A stretch of DNA of 64,000 nt, from contig NZ_BTFW01000001.1 in assembly GCF_033242265.1 (NCBI RefSeq), forward strand, positions 1,772,501 through 1,836,500. Reading direction: 5' to 3'. The notes beneath the pieces are model-generated. The model saw nothing but the letters and a program-made list of their open reading frames with translations. It made no database searches and had not been told where the DNA came from. Below are positions 42,086-50,884 of this stretch, piece by piece. Numbering within the stretch: the stretch's first letter is position 1; each line of letters opens with the position of its first letter. Made by a program: the position numbers and the translations under genes. The DNA comes from Novosphingobium sp. IK01. Lineage in GTDB: Bacteria > Pseudomonadota > Alphaproteobacteria > Sphingomonadales > Sphingomonadaceae.

Positions 42086-44500
42086 TTGGCGAGACGGCGA
42101 CTGGTGAGCCCGGAAATCTGGGCGGGGCATTATGGCGCGCCGCTCGATGAGCGCGAGATCGCGCGTCATTATACGCTGACCAGCGACGACCTGGAAATTG
42201 TCGGCCGCCGTCGCGGCGATGCCACCCGGCTCGGCTATATCCGCGCGCTGGGCCTCGATCGCGCCCGTGCTGACATGATCCCGGCTTTGACTTTTGACAG
42301 GCTGGCGGACGAAGGCAGCCGCATCACACCCCAGCACCTTGGCGAACTCAATCCCCTGCGCCGGCATGCGACGCTGGCGGCAACCGGCATCCGCCTTGAG
42401 GAAAGCCTGACCGACGCGGCGCTGACGATGTTCGATAAACTGTTAGGCAGCATGGTGCGCCGCGCCGAGAACCGGACCCGCGACAAAGCCCTCAAGACGG
42501 TGCGCGAGTTGCAAGGTCATCTCCGGATGCTCACGGGCTCTTGCCGCCTCCTCATCGACGCGCACACCAAGGGCGTGGATTCGCTGGCGCAGATCGAGGC
42601 GCTGGACTGGCAGCGCTTCGCCGTGGCCGTCGAGCAGGCCGAAGTGCTCGGGCGACCGGAAACCGTCGATCGCACCGCCGAGTTGATCGAGCGGCATCGC
42701 ACGGTGAAACTTTTTGCCGGCCACTTTCTCAACGCCTTTGAATTTCGCGGCGCCGGTGCGGTGCAGGGTCTCCTGTCGGCGCTGGCCATCATCGCGGAGC
42801 TATACCGGACCGGCAAACGGCGCTTGCCGGATCGCGTGCCGCTGCGCTTTGTGCCATCCTCATGGCGGGCGTTCGTCCTGCGGGATGGCATCGTCGATCG
42901 TGCCGCTTATGAACTATGCGCCTTGTCGCAACTGCGCGAGCGGTTGCGAGCTGGGGATATATGGGTCGCGGGAAGCCGGCAGTTTCGCGATTTTGACAGC
43001 TATCTCATACCGCCGGCGACCTTTGCGGCGCTTCGCGAGAAGGGGCTGTTGCCGCTCGCCATCGAAACGGATTTCGATCACCATATCGAGGAAAGGCGCA
43101 CCAGGCTCGACACGGCGATCGAACAGGTGACGGTCCTCGCCCGACAGGGCGAGCTGCCTCAGGTCAGGCTTGACGAAAACGGCCTCGTCATCTCGCCGCT
43201 GAAAGCGGCAACACCGCCCGCCACCGAGATTGCCCGTCGCGCCGCCTATGATCGACTGCCGCGCGTGAAGATCACCGATCTTCTGCTGGAGGTCGATGCC
43301 TGGACTGGGTTCAGCGAATGCTTCATCCATCGTCGTTCGGGCCGGGAAGCCGACGATCGCAATGCGCTGCTCACGGTCATCCTCGCCGATGGCATCAATC
43401 TCGGCCTCACACGCATGGCGGAAACCTGCCGGGGCGCAAGTCTGCGCCAGCTCGCCCATCTTCACGACTGGCACATCAGCGAGGCAGCCTATGGCGAAGC
43501 GCTGGGAAGGCTGATCGACGCCCATCGCGCCATGCCGCTCGCCGCGCTGTGGGGAGACGGCACCACTTCGTCGAGCGACGGACAGCAATTTCATGCCGGG
43601 GGCCGTGGGGCCGCGATCGGCGATATCAACGCGCGCAGCGGCAACGAACCGGGCGTCGCCTTCTACACCCATGTCTCGGATCGATATGACCCCTTCGCAA
43701 GTCGGGTGATCGCGGCAACCGCTGGCGAAGCGCCCTATGTGCTGGATGGCTTGCTGTATCACCAGACCGGCCTGACGATCGAGGAGCACTACACCGATAC
43801 GGGCGGGGCATCGGACCATGTATTCGGCCTCATGCCCTTCTTCGGCTACCGCTTCGCACCGCGCCTGCGCGACATCAAAGAGCGTCGTTTGCACCTTCTT
43901 CCGGGCCAGGAATCCGGCCCTTTGCTTACCGGCATGACAGCCGAGCCGATCGCATTGGGTCATGTCGCGACGCATTGGGACGAACTGCTGCGGTTCGCCA
44001 CGTCGATCCGCACCGGCACCGTCACTGCTTCGGCGATGCTGCGCCGCCTGTCCGCCTATCCGCGACAGAACGGACTGGCCCTCGCGCTACGCGAACTGGG
44101 CCGCCTCGAACGCTCGATTTTCATGCTCGACTGGCTGCGCGACATCGATCTGCGCCGGCGCACCCAGGCGGGCCTCAACAAGGGCGAGGCCCGCAACGCG
44201 CTCGCCCGCGCGATCTTCTTCAACCAGCTAGGCGAACTGCGCGATCGTCGGTTCGAGAACCAGACCTATCGTGCCTCCGGCCTCAATCTGCTCGTCGCCG
44301 CCATCATCTTGTGGAACACCCGCTATCTCGAAATGGCGCTGGCGGACATCGGCACGCCCGATGAGATCGCCCGCCACATCGCACCCTTGGGCTGGGAGCA
44401 TATTTCGCTGACCGGTGATTATAGCTGGAATGTCGATGATCGGCCCGATCCGGATGCGTTGCGACCGCTGCGCGCCGTCAGCTCCCTGTTAGCCGCATGA
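42086..44500 (+). CDS. tnpA: Tn3-family transposase TnpA with shortened N-terminal region
   Basis: 804 residues, starting at TTG 42086 with AAGGAG eight bases upstream. The C-terminal ~600 residues are typical: ALWGDGTTSSSDGQQFHAG and FGYRFAPRLRDI include catalytic aspartates, and NKGEARNALARAIFFNQLGE includes the glutamate. Tn3 transposases usually have about 960 to 1000 residues. Here the first ~45 residues look normal (IARHYTLTSDDLEIVGRRRG) but then jump to a region normally ~190 residues later, so an in-frame internal deletion is likely in the DNA-binding part. Confidence 0.88.
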   Translation: MARRRLVSPEIWAGHYGAPLDEREIARHYTLTSDDLEIVGRRRGDATRLGYIRALGLDRARADMIPALTFDRLADEGSRITPQHLGELNPLRRHATLAATGIRLEESLTDAALTMFDKLLGSMVRRAENRTRDKALKTVRELQGHLRMLTGSCRLLIDAHTKGVDSLAQIEALDWQRFAVAVEQAEVLGRPETVDRTAELIERHRTVKLFAGHFLNAFEFRGAGAVQGLLSALAIIAELYRTGKRRLPDRVPLRFVPSSWRAFVLRDGIVDRAAYELCALSQLRERLRAGDIWVAGSRQFRDFDSYLIPPATFAALREKGLLPLAIETDFDHHIEERRTRLDTAIEQVTVLARQGELPQVRLDENGLVISPLKAATPPATEIARRAAYDRLPRVKITDLLLEVDAWTGFSECFIHRRSGREADDRNALLTVILADGINLGLTRMAETCRGASLRQLAHLHDWHISEAAYGEALGRLIDAHRAMPLAALWGDGTTSSSDGQQFHAGGRGAAIGDINARSGNEPGVAFYTHVSDRYDPFASRVIAATAGEAPYVLDGLLYHQTGLTIEEHYTDTGGASDHVFGLMPFFGYRFAPRLRDIKERRLHLLPGQESGPLLTGMTAEPIALGHVATHWDELLRFATSIRTGTVTASAMLRRLSAYPRQNGLALALRELGRLERSIFMLDWLRDIDLRRRTQAGLNKGEARNALARAIFFNQLGELRDRRFENQTYRASGLNLLVAAIILWNTRYLEMALADIGTPDEIARHIAPLGWEHISLTGDYSWNVDDRPDPDALRPLRAVSSLLAA

Positions 44501-44550
44501 CGTTCGCTATCCGTTCGCCCTTACCGTGCAGATACGTCACTTTCGTGTAG

Positions 44551-44964
44551 TCACCCCTTCTGGCTCGGCATAGCGGTGAGATAAGCAACGATCGCATCAA
44601 CGTCCTTCTCGGCCACCGGCGCCTTGTACACCTCACGCATCTTGGTGACGGTCGCCTTCCACTGGTCCGCCGATAGCGCAGGCTGGGTCAGCGCCATGCT
44701 GGCCGAGTGGCACGAGGTGCAGTTGGCGTTGATAACGTCGGCGTGCGGGCCGTCGGGATAGGTCGCGTCGTCGACCGGCAGGTCAACGCTAGTTGAGGCA
44801 AGCGAAAAGCCGCGCGCCGACACGCTGGCGGGCGGCGCCGGCTCGGACGTCTCGGATATCGGAACGGGCGCCTTGCGGCTGCTCGGCGCGCCGATCGAGA
44901 CGAGGATGATGCCGGTCAGGCCGATCAGGCCAGCGGCCAGCACGCCGGGGGAGAGGGTCTTCAT
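44551..44964 (-). CDS. sorB: Monohaem cytochrome c, sulfite dehydrogenase subunit (SorB-like)
   Basis: 137 residues with a signal-anchor (VLAAGLIGLTGIILVSIGA) and one haem c site, NCTSCHSAS, plus a Met in TKMREVYKAP as likely axial ligand. It lies 12 bases after the molybdenum sulfite oxidase gene, the SorAB arrangement, where it takes electrons from SorA. The last codons (GGG TGA) are provided by the Tn3 terminal repeat, so the native C-terminus may be shortened by the transposon. Confidence 0.8.
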   Translation of the reverse strand: MKTLSPGVLAAGLIGLTGIILVSIGAPSSRKAPVPISETSEPAPPASVSARGFSLASTSVDLPVDDATYPDGPHADVINANCTSCHSASMALTQPALSADQWKATVTKMREVYKAPVAEKDVDAIVAYLTAMPSQKG

Positions 44965-44976
44965 GCTACTCGCTCC

Positions 44977-46212
44977 TCAAGCCGCGATGATGGTGGTGGT
45001 CTCAATGTTGCCGCGCATGAACCCGCCCGGGTTCCAGATCGGCTTCATCGGCTGGGCGACGCCGTTGGTATTCCAGCAGCGCACCATGATGGGGTTGGGC
45101 CCGCGTCGCAGCGGCACGCGACCATCCCAGCGCCGGAAGCTGTACCTGCCCTCGTCCGCGCCGAGCGTCGTCCTGTACCAGGTGCGGCCACCGTCCGACG
45201 ACACATCGACCTTGGCGACGCCGCAATCGCCGCCCATCGCGATCCCGCCGACCGGGATCGACGCTTCATAGGCGATGGCCTGACCATCGGGCAGGCTCGT
45301 CATCCAGCTGCGCGGGATCATCCGGTTGATGGGGACAGTCGGGAAGTCCTTGGCACCGGGCGCGACATTCGCGCCGGGTGTCGCGGGGATCCTGTAGGCC
45401 TTGGCCATCCAATACTGGTCGTCAGGGCCGGGCAGTACCTCGATCGCGTTCAGCATCTTGACCCAGTAGGTCGAATACCAGCCCGGCACGATCAGCCGGC
45501 AGGGAAAGCCGTTGAGGAGCGGCAGTTGCTCGCCGTTCATGCCGAAGGCGATCATCACCTCGCCGTCGCGGGCATGGTCGATGTCGAGTGCCTTCTCGAA
45601 GTCAGGGGCGCCCGCCACGACCGGCTGATCGAGCGCGCCGAAGCGCACCTGTACCGCGCCTGCCTTGACCCCCGCGAGGTCGAGCACGTCGCGTAGCCGC
45701 ACACCGAGCCATTTGGCGTTGCCCATCGCGCCGTTGCCCCATTGGGCACCGGCGACCCGCGGCTGGAATAGCCCGCGACTGTTGCCCGAGCACTGATTGA
45801 CCGCCGCCATTTCGACCCGTGGAAGGCGCAGCAGCTGAGCGAGGCTGATCGACAGCGGCCGGTTGACGTGGCCGAAGACGTTGAGGCGGAAAGTCTCGAC
45901 ATCGATCGAGGTCGGGATGTCGGCCCAGTGCCAGCGGACGAAGAACTGGTCGTTGGGCGTGAACACCGACTTGTCGAACACGTCCATCGGCGTTTCCAGC
46001 AAGGGTGGATGGACGCGCTGGAGGATCATGCTGCCCTTGCCGGGAAAGGCGCTGGTCATCGGCCGCTCGGCATTGCCGCCGGGCAGCTTCAGGTCGACGA
46101 GCTGCTGCGCCAGTGCCGGCGCGGCGGCAAGGCCGGCGGTGCCGAGCGCGGCATGGCTGAGGAAGCGGCGACGGCTGGTCTCACTCGCCAGCCCGGCGTC
46201 GAAATTGTCCAT
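44977..46212 (-). CDS. sorA: Molybdopterin-dependent sulfite oxidase (SorA/SoxC-like)
   Basis: 411 residues from MDNFDAGLASETSRRRFLSH, with a twin-arginine signal (SRRRFLSHAALGTAG). The Mo-ligand cysteine is in AAVNQCSGNSRGLF, followed by the dimerisation domain (GGDCGVAKVDVSSDGGRTW). It oxidises sulfite to sulfate in the periplasm and passes electrons to the cytochrome encoded just downstream. The position 89 bases after a TDT exporter fits a sulfite-detoxifying operon. Confidence 0.88.
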   Translation of the reverse strand: MDNFDAGLASETSRRRFLSHAALGTAGLAAAPALAQQLVDLKLPGGNAERPMTSAFPGKGSMILQRVHPPLLETPMDVFDKSVFTPNDQFFVRWHWADIPTSIDVETFRLNVFGHVNRPLSISLAQLLRLPRVEMAAVNQCSGNSRGLFQPRVAGAQWGNGAMGNAKWLGVRLRDVLDLAGVKAGAVQVRFGALDQPVVAGAPDFEKALDIDHARDGEVMIAFGMNGEQLPLLNGFPCRLIVPGWYSTYWVKMLNAIEVLPGPDDQYWMAKAYRIPATPGANVAPGAKDFPTVPINRMIPRSWMTSLPDGQAIAYEASIPVGGIAMGGDCGVAKVDVSSDGGRTWYRTTLGADEGRYSFRRWDGRVPLRRGPNPIMVRCWNTNGVAQPMKPIWNPGGFMRGNIETTTIIAA

Positions 46213-46301
46213 GACAAGGCTCTCCTGTGGCCAGTCACGCTGGCGGATCGAAGGGGCATTCTGCAAGTGATCGGACCGACTGATCCGATCATCATGGCGG
46301 A

Positions 46302-47453
46302 TCAGTTCGGGGTGGCGATGCAGGGTGAGACGAACAGGTTGCCGCGCCATGCGCCGGCCAGCGTCTTGGCGCCGACGAGCAGCCACATCGCCGCAAGCGC
46401 GACTGTCAGCACCGTGCCAGCTATGCCGAAGAAGCCGAGGTTCAGCGTCGTGCCGAGGCGGAAGGTGGCGACGGTGTAGACGCCGAGCGGAAAGGTATAG
46501 CCCCACCAGCCCAGGTTGAACGGCACACCAGCGCGCCAGTAGCGGATGGTGATAAGCGTCGCGAGCGCCAGCCACCACAGGCCGAAACCCCACAGGCAGA
46601 GTCCGGCGACAACGCCGATCCCTTGAGCGACGCTACCGACATCGGCCAACCCGTGCGCCGCGAGGATCGCCGGCGCATCTGCCCCGAGCACCAGCATGCC
46701 CAGAGCACCCGTGCCGATCGGCCCCAGCGCCAGCCAGGAGGATGCTGCCATGCTTTCATGCGGCAACTTATGGAGTGCCATGCGCAGGATGAGGATGGCG
46801 AGGATGCCAAACGCGACCGGCACCGAATAGGCCCACAGCACATAGGAGGTCGCAAGCGTGACTAGCTGCGCGTGGGGATCGGCCAGATGCGGCGCGAGCA
46901 GCCCGCCGCTGGCACCCGCCACTTCGGCAGCGACGACCGGCAGCAGCCATACCGCGGTCATGCCGTCCAGGCTATGCTCGTGGCGGGTGAACATCAGGTA
47001 CGGGATCAGCACGCCGCAGGCGAGCGACATGGCGACGTCGATCCACCACAAGACCTGCGCGACCGGTACGATGCCATTCCCGAACCGCGCGATGCCGAAG
47101 GCGAGGCAGCCGTTGATGATTGTCGCCAGCCCCATCGGGATGGTCCCGATGAACATTGACACGGTGTTGTGCCCGAAGATGCGCCGCGCCTCATGCCCGA
47201 ACATCACCCAGCGCGCGCCATAGAGGCCGGCGAACAGCGCGAAGAGTGCGATGTTGAAGAACCACAACACCTCGCCGAATGGCTTCAGCGAGGGTCCAAT
47301 GCCGGGTACCTGCGGCAGTGCGAGCGCGAGGATGCCCGTGCCCATCGTCGCGGCGAACCAGTTGGGCGTGAACTGGCGGATCATCTCGCGGGGGTGATCG
47401 AGCCGGCTGAGCGGCTTGAGGCCGCTCAGAACGGAGTGCGTGTCGGCAGTCAT
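46302..47453 (-). CDS. TDT family transporter (TehA/SLAC1/Ssu1-like), probable sulfite exporter
   Basis: 383 residues with ten predicted membrane segments. FTPNWFAATMGTGILALAL is the conserved first helix of the tellurite-resistance/dicarboxylate transporter family, which includes the yeast sulfite pump Ssu1. The gene starts inside the stop of the LysR gene (ATGA overlap) and precedes the sulfite oxidase, so export of sulfite to the periplasmic SorA is a natural role. The substrate is inferred from context. Confidence 0.8.
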   Translation of the reverse strand: MTADTHSVLSGLKPLSRLDHPREMIRQFTPNWFAATMGTGILALALPQVPGIGPSLKPFGEVLWFFNIALFALFAGLYGARWVMFGHEARRIFGHNTVSMFIGTIPMGLATIINGCLAFGIARFGNGIVPVAQVLWWIDVAMSLACGVLIPYLMFTRHEHSLDGMTAVWLLPVVAAEVAGASGGLLAPHLADPHAQLVTLATSYVLWAYSVPVAFGILAILILRMALHKLPHESMAASSWLALGPIGTGALGMLVLGADAPAILAAHGLADVGSVAQGIGVVAGLCLWGFGLWWLALATLITIRYWRAGVPFNLGWWGYTFPLGVYTVATFRLGTTLNLGFFGIAGTVLTVALAAMWLLVGAKTLAGAWRGNLFVSPCIATPN

Positions 47454-48322
47454 GCGACCTGCTCCTTGATGAGGTCCGTCAGCGCGTCGGCCGCGCGGGT
47501 GCGATAGCGTTCCTTGTGGCGCAGCGCGTGAAAGGCGCGGTCGGGCAGCCCGAGCGGCAGCTCGACAAGGTCACCGGCCTTGAGCGCACGAGCTACGACC
47601 AATCGCGACAAGACGGCAACGCCGGCACCGGCCTCGACCGCGGTACGCACCGCCTCGTTGGACGGCAGCGTCATCGCTATCGTCAGCTGGGCCGGATCAA
47701 ACCCGCGCGTTCGCAGCACGTCCTCGAAGGTCGAGCGCGTACCGGATCCCAGCTCACGGACGATCCAGCGTTCAGTGCGCAGCCAGGCCTCGTCGACACG
47801 TTCGGCGTCCTCGCGGCCGACCAGCACCATCGGATCACGCCCGACAGTCCAGTGGGCGAGTGCCGGTTCGTCCACCTCGCCCTCGACAAAGCCGAGTTCC
47901 GCCGCGCCGCTCAGGACCTGCGCTGCCGCACCTTCGGTGTTGTCGATCGCGAGCTCAACCGCGATCTGCGGGTGGCGTTCGTGGAAGGCGGCGAGCTTTG
48001 CCGGCAACCAGTAGCTCGCGATCGTCTGGCTGGCGACGATCCGCAATGAACCACGGGCAAGCCCGGCATAGTCCGCCAGCATCGTCTCGGCATGCGCTGC
48101 CCGCCCCAGCACCGCGCGCGCTTCCTCCAGAAAGCCGCGGCCTGCTTCGGTCAGCTGGATGCCACGCCCGACGCGGTGAAACAGAGGAACCCCGTAGCGC
48201 GCTTCGAGGGCAGCAATCGCGCCGGAGGCAGCAGACTGCGTGACGTTCAGCACCTCCGCTGCCTTGGTGACGTGTTCGCGCTCCGCGACACCGACGAATA
48301 TTCTGAGCTGCTCCAGGGTCAT
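47450..48322 (-). CDS. LysR-family transcriptional regulator
   Basis: 290 residues from MTLEQLRIFVGVAEREHVTK, the LysR winged helix-turn-helix (VLNVTQSAASGAIAALEARYG), followed by a periplasmic-binding-like effector domain. The stop overlaps the TDT gene, so it heads the sulfite operon and is likely to control both this operon and the divergent sulfite oxidase at 48469. The effector could be sulfite or a sulfur metabolite (inference). Confidence 0.88.
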   Translation of the reverse strand: MTLEQLRIFVGVAEREHVTKAAEVLNVTQSAASGAIAALEARYGVPLFHRVGRGIQLTEAGRGFLEEARAVLGRAAHAETMLADYAGLARGSLRIVASQTIASYWLPAKLAAFHERHPQIAVELAIDNTEGAAAQVLSGAAELGFVEGEVDEPALAHWTVGRDPMVLVGREDAERVDEAWLRTERWIVRELGSGTRSTFEDVLRTRGFDPAQLTIAMTLPSNEAVRTAVEAGAGVAVLSRLVVARALKAGDLVELPLGLPDRAFHALRHKERYRTRAADALTDLIKEQVA

Positions 48323-48468
48323 GCAGCTTATATCGCGCAATCTGATCGATACGACCAACCGTTTGATCTGCTCATTCCAATCTGGATATCGGAACGATCG
48401 GCAGCCTTTCGTCTGTGATGGTCTTGAAGACTTGAAGCGATCCGCGCGCTTGCGGCGTTTGTTCGTCC

Positions 48469-48668
48469 ATGACCGATATGATCGAGCGCAAATCCGATCC
48501 CTACAACGCCGAGCCGACGCCCAGTGCGTTGATCGAGCGGTTCCTGACGCCGCAGGCGCTGTTCTACGTGCGCAGCCACGGGCCAGTGCCGGATCTGCCC
48601 GCCAATCATCGGATCGAGGTGAGCGGGACGGGCATGGCGAGCCGCTCTTTCTCGGTAGAGGAACTGAA
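48469..48668 (+). pseudogene. Second sulfite oxidase, N-terminal fragment cut by IS21
   Basis: The frame MTDMIERKSDPYNAEPTPSA continues with LIERFLTPQALFYVRSHGPVPDLP, the typical N-terminus of cytosolic-type sulfite oxidases (NAEPxPxxLxxxFLTPxxxFYVRxHGPVP). At 48669 the IS21 end begins and the frame is lost after a few codons. It is divergent from the LysR gene and probably was an alternative sulfite oxidase in the same regulon. Confidence 0.8.
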
Positions 48669-48769
48669 TGTTGATTTGCGCTGAGACTTGACCCGGGATT
48701 TTCATTGAGAACTGACCCGGGTGGGTATGGGTTATGTGCTGCCCTGAGCGGGCAGGGTCAAGTGTCGGC

Positions 48770-49040
48770 TTATCCCTTTCTGGCTTTGGGCGTTGTGGAA
48801 CTGGTCCTGAAGCGAAAGCTGTCATTGCCGGTTTCGAGGATGTGGCAGTGGTGAGTAAGGCGATCGAGCAAGGCAGTCGTCATCTTGGCATCGCCGAAGA
48901 TGCTGGCCCATTCGCTGAAGCTCAGGTTGGTGGTGATCACGACGCTGGTGCGCTCGTAGAGCTTGCTGAGCAGATGGAACAGCAAGGCCCCGCCGGATGG
49001 GCTGAAGGGGAGATAGCCCAGTTCATCCAGGATGATGAGG
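48770..49040 (-). pseudogene. IstB C-terminal fragment
   Basis: The minus-strand frame reads [20 protein letters not shown] and then [21 protein letters not shown] to the end [15 protein letters not shown]. Walker B and sensor 1 are present, but the N-terminal half with Walker A is missing. A further piece, GQLAERLLKLDLIM, appears across the IS256 insertion at 50339-50380. Confidence 0.85.
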
Positions 49041-50338
49041 GGGACTGTCAGGATTTCCGTGTGCGGCCGGGCGGTTGATCATCAGGCCGCCATGGCTCTG
49101 ATGAAACGTTCGCCGAAGATCACGGCAAATTGCGCCTTCGCCATGGTCCACTCACGTGGTGGCATCTTCCACTCTTTCTCCGACCGATTCAAGATCAGGT
49201 AGAGCAGCTTGGTGGCGGCCTCGTCGCTGGGGAAGTGTCCCCTGGCCCTGACAGCCCGCCTGAGCTTCGAGTTCAAAGCTTCGATGGCGTTCGTAGTGTA
49301 GATGATCCGGCGGACCTCGTCGGGGAACGCAAAAAACGGGATCACCTCGCCCCAGGCGCGCCGCCAGCTCTGGCCGATGGCGGGATAGCGCTGCCCCCAA
49401 GGGCCAGCCTCAAATGCTGTCAGCGCCTTTTCGGCGGCATCTGCGTCGGTGGCACGGTAAATCTCCTTGAGCGCGCTGGCGAGGTTCTTTCGGTCCTTCC
49501 AGGAGACGAAGTCCATCGAGTTGCGCAGCAGGTGAACGATGCAGGTCTGGACGATCGCATCGGGAAAGCCCTTCAGGCCGTCAACGACGGCCAGCAGGAT
49601 GTCTTCAACGCCACGGTTGCGAAGCTCGTTCATCACCCGAAGCCAGAACTTGGCACCCTCATTCTGCTCGAGCCACAAGCCGAGCACCTCCTTTGCGCCG
49701 TCGGCGCGGACGCCCAGCGCAATGTGGATCGCCTTGTTGCGCACCATGCCCTCGTCGCGGATCTTGACCCGGATCGCGTCGAAGAAGACCAGCGGGTAAA
49801 CCGGATCGAGCGGCCGCTGCTGCCAAGTGGCGACCTCATCGAGCACGGCGTCGGTCACCGTGCTAATCAAATCGGGTGAGACGTCGATGCCGTATAGATC
49901 GTGCAGGTGCCTGGTGATCTCGCGGGTGCTCATGCCGCGCGCGTACATCGACACGATCTTGTCGTCGAAGCCGGGAAAGCGGCGTTGATACTTGGCGATC
50001 AACTGCGGGTCGAAGCTCGACTGGCGATCGCGCGGCACGTCGATCGCCAACTTGCCGGTGTCGGTCATTACCGTCTTCCGACCGTAGCCGTTGCGCATGT
50101 TGCCGGCGCCGTCTTCGCCAGCGAGGTGGTGATCCATCTCCGCATTCAGGGCACGCTCTGTCAGCGCCTTCTTCAGCGAATCGAGCAGACCGCCCTGCTC
50201 GAAGGCGGCACTGGCAGCGCCGCCCGCCAAAAGCTGATCGAGAAGCTCATTCGGTATGGCAGGTTCTTTGCGTCGTGACATAGTGGGACTCCTTGTTGCC
50301 CATTATGCCCGGCCACACACGGAAATCCTGACAGTCCC
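49041..50338 (-). mobile_element. Complete IS256-family element
   Basis: Terminal repeats of 31 bases (GGGACTGTCAGGATTTCCGT... at 49041-49071 and its complement at 50308-50338, one mismatch) enclose one transposase. A perfect 9-bp duplication ATGATGAGG flanks it (49032-49040 and 50339-50347), so insertion into istB was direct. It may be mobile. Confidence 0.95.
49082..50281 (-). CDS. IS256-family transposase
   Basis: 399 residues. The mutator-type DDE residues appear in LVFFDAIRVKI, AVVDGLKGFPDA and YTTNAIEALNSKLR. The RNGYGRKTVMTDTGKLAIDV stretch and the C-terminal LILNRSEKEWKMPPREW are characteristic. The reading frame is complete. Confidence 0.95.
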   Translation of the reverse strand: MSRRKEPAIPNELLDQLLAGGAASAAFEQGGLLDSLKKALTERALNAEMDHHLAGEDGAGNMRNGYGRKTVMTDTGKLAIDVPRDRQSSFDPQLIAKYQRRFPGFDDKIVSMYARGMSTREITRHLHDLYGIDVSPDLISTVTDAVLDEVATWQQRPLDPVYPLVFFDAIRVKIRDEGMVRNKAIHIALGVRADGAKEVLGLWLEQNEGAKFWLRVMNELRNRGVEDILLAVVDGLKGFPDAIVQTCIVHLLRNSMDFVSWKDRKNLASALKEIYRATDADAAEKALTAFEAGPWGQRYPAIGQSWRRAWGEVIPFFAFPDEVRRIIYTTNAIEALNSKLRRAVRARGHFPSDEAATKLLYLILNRSEKEWKMPPREWTMAKAQFAVIFGERFIRAMAA

Positions 50339-50387
50339 ATGATGAGGTCGAGCTTGAGCAGGCGTTCGGCCAGTTGCCCATGCCTTG

Positions 50388-50408
50388 CCGGAAATCCTGA
50401 CAGTCCCT
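50388..50408. repeat. Solo IS256 end fragment
   Basis: CGGAAATCCTGACAGTCCC here repeats the outer 20 bases of the IS256 right end found at 50319-50338. It sits 50 bases beyond the complete element, within the broken istB. It is the scar of an older IS256 copy that deleted adjacent DNA. Confidence 0.7.
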
Positions 50409-50530
50409 GAGTAGGTCCATGTCGATCACTCCGATGCCTCCCGACTGTCAGCCGGGGGCGAGGAAAGCATGGGTCAATTCTCAGTGAAAATTTACGCCTC
50501 TCCCGGGTCAAGTCTCAGCGCAAATCAACA

Positions 50531-50828
50531 GATATACACATTCCGTCAGGGCCGTATCATCGATCGCAGCCATGAGGCGCAGCAATATCGGGCATCCGGC
50601 CTCAATCTGGTCATCGCCGCGATCGTCTATTGGAACACGATCTACATGGATGCCGCCGCCCAGCATCTGAGATCAGCAGCGGTCCCGGTCCCGGATGGTC
50701 TGCTTGCCCATACCTCCCCGGTTGGCTGGGAGCATATTGCCTTTTCCGGCGATTTCCTCTGGGATCGTGCAGCCGCTTCCGCTGGACGCAAGGCCCTCAA
50801 TCTCCCGCCGGATAGCCGCGTAGCCTAA
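50531..50828 (+). pseudogene. Tn3-family transposase, C-terminal fragment
   Basis: About 98 codons: FRQGRIIDRSHEAQQYRASG, NLVIAAIVYWNTIYMDAAA, and SPVGWEHIAFSGDFLW. This is the conserved C-terminus of Tn3 TnpA, but it differs from the TnpA at 42086 (which has NQTYRASGLNLLVAAIILW), so it comes from a different Tn3 element. It begins directly at the IS21 end and its stop is intact. Confidence 0.88.
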
Positions 50829-50884
50829 GTGTTCGCTGATTGTTCGCTCTTAGCGTTGTTTAGCGTACCATCCACGCTATGCCC

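Larger units (their letters stand above)
41320..44557. mobile_element. Tn3-family transposon
   Basis: Terminal repeats begin GGGGTGACTACACGAAAGTG and match for 33 bases before the first mismatch (about 48 bases overall) at 41320 and 44557. Inside are a serine resolvase and a Tn3-type transposase, divergently arranged with a ~140-bp spacer that should hold res. The flanking five bases differ (CGATA and TTCTG), so this copy is not a simple insertion. A solo copy of the same end lies at 61847-61876. Confidence 0.92.
48669..50530. mobile_element. IS21-family remnant, split by IS256
   Basis: Terminal repeats TGTTGATTTGCGCTGAGACT at 48669 and its reverse complement ending at 50530 (AGTCTCAGCGCAAATCAACA) mark both ends. 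Inside, only parts of istB survive; istA is absent. The element joins the sulfite oxidase fragment on the left to a Tn3 transposase fragment on the right, with no matching target duplication. Confidence 0.85.

Noticed and set aside
48323-48468. LysR-type T-N11-A operator between the LysR gene and the sulfite oxidase fragment
   Set aside because: Several weak candidates occur, none with convincing symmetry.
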